A DNA stretch of 64,000 bases from the NCBI RefSeq assembly GCF_009720775.1, contig NZ_WNKW01000011.1, positions 1 through 64,000 on the forward strand. Direction: 5' to 3'. How positions within the stretch are numbered: the stretch's first letter is position 1; the number at the start of each line of letters is the position of its first letter. Below, piece after piece: positions 61,529-64,000 of this stretch. A program made the translations under genes and the position numbers. Below the pieces are notes generated by a model, which worked only from the letters and a program-made list of their open reading frames with translations, searched no databases and was not told the origin of the DNA. This stretch comes from Pseudoduganella danionis (GTDB taxonomy: Bacteria > Pseudomonadota > Gammaproteobacteria > Burkholderiales > Burkholderiaceae_D).

Positions 61529-64000
61529 TCAGTGTACAGCGTCGCCTTGCCGCACTGGCTTGCCGAACCTGGCGTAGAGCGCGGGCAGCACCAAGAGCGT
61601 AAGCAGCGTGGTCGAGAGGAGACCGCCGATCACAACCGTCGCCAGCGGGCGCTGCACCTCGGCGCCGGCGCCGTTGGCCAAGGCCATCGGCACGAAACCG
61701 AGCGACGCCACCAGCGCCGTCATCAGCACCGGCCGCAGGCGGCGCAACGCCCCAAGGCGCACCGCATCCTTCCAAGGCTGCGTCTTGGCCAATTCGTCGA
61801 TCGCGCCAACCATCACGAGCCCGTTCAGGACGGCCACGCCAGAGAGCGCGATGAAACCGACTGCGGCAGAAATGGAGAACGGCAAGCCACGCAGCCAGAG
61901 TGCCAGCACGCCGCCGATCAAGGCCAGCGGCACGCCGGTGAAGACCACCGCCGCCGCGCGCCAGGAGCCCACTGCCGAATACAGGACGCCAACGATCAGC
62001 AAGAAACAGGCTGGCACCACCACGGCCAACCGCAGGCGGGCGCGCTCCAGATTTTCGAACTGGCCGCCCCATGTCAGCCAGACGCCCGGAGGACGAGGTA
62101 CCTTGGCATCGATCGCTGCCTGTGCATCCTTGACCACGCTGGCGATATCACGGCCGCGCACGTTCGCCTGCACGACCACGCGCCGCTTGCCGTTCTCGCG
62201 GCTGATCTGGCCTGCTCCTTTGGCCAATTCCAGCCGAGCAACCGCACCAAGCGGGACAAACTTGCCGGCAGGTGTCAGCACGGGCAGCTGGCGTAGCGCC
62301 TCGATATCGTTGCGCGCGCTGTCAGTAAGGCGCACCACCACATCGAACCGGCGGTCTCCCTCATAGATCTGGCCAGCCTCGCGACCCGCCACAGCCACAG
62401 CCAGCGTATCGAATACGTCCTTTGCCGTGAGCCCGACACGGGCCATCGCATCGCGATCGAGCTGGGCGTCAAGCCGTGGCATGCCTTGTACTTGCTCCAC
62501 GCGTACGCCCGTCGCGCCCTCAATTGCGCGCAGCTGGTCGGCGACTTTGTCGGCCACTTTGAGCATGGATGCAAAATCGTCGCCGTAGACCTTGATGGCA
62601 ATATCGCCGCGCACGCCGGCAAGCAATTCGTTGAAGCGCATCTGGATTGGCTGGGTCAACTCGTAATTCTGCCCAGGAATATCCGCCAGAGCGCGTTCGA
62701 TCTTCTCTATCAGTTCGCTCTTGCTCAGCGATGGGTCTGGCCACTGGGAGCGATCCTTGATGGTCACAAAGGTGTCGGCCTGATTCGGCGGCATCGGGTC
62801 GGACGCCAGTTCGGCCGTACCGGTGCGCGAAAATGCCAGTTCTACTTCCGGCACCTTGCTCACCGCCTTTTCTACTTCAAACTGCATTGCCTGGCTTTGA
62901 TCCAGAGATGTGCCCGGAATACGAACTATCTCCAGCAGGACGTCATGCTCATCTAGTGTCGGCAGAAATTCCTGCCCCAGCGTGTGAAACAAAGCGATCG
63001 CGCCGACAAAAGCGGCCGTGGCCAGACCAGCGGTCAACATGGGGCGCGGCATAACTCGGTCCAGCCAGGGGACATACAGTTTGCCGATTGCTGATACCAG
63101 CTTGTTGTCGGCGTGGTTGATCGGGCGGGAGAGCCACAGCGCGATCGCGGCGGGCACGACGGTGAGAGACAGCAGGAACGCGAACAGCAATGCCAGGATC
63201 ACCGTGATCGCCATCGGTGTGAACATGCGGCCCTCAACGCCCTGGAAGGTCAACAGCGGCACATACACCAGAATGATGATGGCCTGTCCGTAGACGCTCG
63301 GTCGGATCATTTCGCGCGCCGCAGCGCCGACCACCTCCAGGCGCTGCGCACGGGTCAGTATTGCGCCGTTGGCATGCTGCTGCTCGGCCAGGCGGCGCAG
63401 CACGTTTTCCACGATGATGACCGCGCCATCGACGATCAGGCCGAAGTCGAGCGCGCCAAGGCTCATCAGGTTTGCGGACAAGCCCATCTGCAGCATGCCG
63501 GCCGACGTGAGCAGCATCGTCACGGGGATGACGGCGGCGGCAATTAGCGCCGCGCGCAGGTTGCCCAGCAGCGCGAACAGCACGGCGATGACCAGCAAGG
63601 CGCCCTCGGTGAGGTTCTTAGCGACGGTGTTGATCGTTGAATCGACCAGGCGTGTCCGATTGAGCACCGGCTTGATGACGATACCAGGCGGCAGCGAGCG
63701 GGCAATTTCCTTCAAGCGGGCGTCGACGGCCGCTGCGACCGTGCGGCTGTTTTCTCCAATGCGCATCACGGCGGTACCGAGGACAACCTCGACACCGCCT
63801 TCCGAAGCCGAACCGAAGCGGATCTCCTGGCCGACACCAACTTGCGCCACCTGGGATAACAGCACGGGCATGCCGCCGCGCGTGGCGATGACGCTCTTGG
63901 CCAACTCGGCGCTGTTGGTCAGGCGAGCGTCGGCCTGGATGGTAAGTGCCTCATCGTTTTGCACCAGCACACCGGCGCCGACGCTGGTGTTGTTACGCTC
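61529..64000 (-). CDS. CzcA/CusA-family heavy-metal RND pump, C-terminal part
   Basis: About 823 codons of an HME-RND inner-membrane pump; the N-terminal about 220 residues lie beyond 64000. The family signature DFGLIVDGAVIIVEN (two Asp and a Glu of the proton relay) is in the fourth helix region, followed by the large periplasmic domain, the second set of helices and the GVAVLNGLVMVGAIDELAKT segment. It would expel Co, Zn, Cd, Ni, Cu or Ag with partners czcB and czcC, likely upstream. Substrate cannot be decided from this part. Starting from 64000 the frame is open. Confidence 0.9.
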   Translation of the reverse strand, partial: ERNNTSVGAGVLVQNDEALTIQADARLTNSAELAKSVIATRGGMPVLLSQVAQVGVGQEIRFGSASEGGVEVVLGTAVMRIGENSRTVAAAVDARLKEIARSLPPGIVIKPVLNRTRLVDSTINTVAKNLTEGALLVIAVLFALLGNLRAALIAAAVIPVTMLLTSAGMLQMGLSANLMSLGALDFGLIVDGAVIIVENVLRRLAEQQHANGAILTRAQRLEVVGAAAREMIRPSVYGQAIIILVYVPLLTFQGVEGRMFTPMAITVILALLFAFLLSLTVVPAAIALWLSRPINHADNKLVSAIGKLYVPWLDRVMPRPMLTAGLATAAFVGAIALFHTLGQEFLPTLDEHDVLLEIVRIPGTSLDQSQAMQFEVEKAVSKVPEVELAFSRTGTAELASDPMPPNQADTFVTIKDRSQWPDPSLSKSELIEKIERALADIPGQNYELTQPIQMRFNELLAGVRGDIAIKVYGDDFASMLKVADKVADQLRAIEGATGVRVEQVQGMPRLDAQLDRDAMARVGLTAKDVFDTLAVAVAGREAGQIYEGDRRFDVVVRLTDSARNDIEALRQLPVLTPAGKFVPLGAVARLELAKGAGQISRENGKRRVVVQANVRGRDIASVVKDAQAAIDAKVPRPPGVWLTWGGQFENLERARLRLAVVVPACFLLIVGVLYSAVGSWRAAAVVFTGVPLALIGGVLALWLRGLPFSISAAVGFIALSGVAVLNGLVMVGAIDELAKTQPWKDAVRLGALRRLRPVLMTALVASLGFVPMALANGAGAEVQRPLATVVIGGLLSTTLLTLLVLPALYARFGKPVRQGDAVH

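Noticed and set aside
1..64000. CRISPR arrays or cas genes
   Set aside because: No regularly spaced direct repeats with unique spacers were seen. The iterons and parS sites are irregularly spaced and of other types; the tniQ genes are not next to any Cas gene, so a CRISPR-associated transposon is not supported.

Overview
This 64 kb window looks like part of a large plasmid, or a plasmid-bearing mosaic region, of an aerobic betaproteobacterium (Burkholderiales such as Oxalobacteraceae, or a neighbouring order). The evidence is the class of its metabolic operons (MetR-MesX/MesD, a DUF442-sulfide:quinone reductase fusion, a lipoprotein pullulanase) and its element set (IS26, mercury-type Tn3, Tn7-like, IS3). 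The genus cannot be fixed from the sequence alone.

Positions 1-6581 are the right part of a Tn3-family mercury-type transposon. It is cut on the left by an IS26 end lying in merE, and carries an EAL-domain gene (urf2), a minus-strand set dinJ-yafQ-unknown-PAP2, the resolvase and a frameshifted transposase. It is inserted in an alpha/beta hydrolase gene. Positions 6582-20874 hold chromosome-type operons on the minus strand: a transporter, a MetR-type regulator, a flavin reductase and the folate-independent methionine synthase pair mesX-mesD; then a five-gene, tightly coupled operon behind a Fur-box-like palindrome (di-heme cytochrome lipoprotein, porin, FMN-binding protein, ApbE, b-type cytochrome-like membrane protein); then a polysaccharide deacetylase and a damaged sulfide-detoxification operon.

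Positions 20875-41088 are dominated by a Tn7-like (tnsABC-tniQ) element present as two different internal-deletion derivatives in the same orientation (20875-22846 and 33523-35684) plus two orphan ends (40003-40112 and 41056-41088). Between the two derivatives lie a truncated helicase, a tRNA-Arg 3' fragment (attachment-site remnant), a TetR/NmrA/SDR set with twin operators, a pullulanase, a DJ-1 protein and a truncated alcohol dehydrogenase. After the second derivative come gene debris (integrase, class C beta-lactamase-like, IS6), hipA-hipB, an RsbW-like ATPase, a broken serine recombinase and fic-yhfG.

Positions 41100-53400 are the replicon backbone: a large tyrosine recombinase with repeated sites, plasmid genes of unknown function, a CoiA-like protein, parA-parB with six parS-like palindromes, a Rep_3-type initiator and an iteron origin with a DnaA box, then a second tyrosine recombinase. 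Positions 53400-64000 carry a CAP-domain lipoprotein between IS3 remnants, a second Tn3-family transposase with phased 21-bp repeats, a TIGR02391-type gene and the C-terminal part of a CzcA/CusA heavy-metal efflux pump that runs off the window.

Themes: heavy-metal and mobile-element cargo, three toxin-antitoxin modules (dinJ-yafQ, hipAB, fic-yhfG), and metabolic islands whose edges are repeatedly broken at Tn7-like ends. The most interesting candidate system is the iron-regulated flavin/heme envelope operon at 12713-17122.
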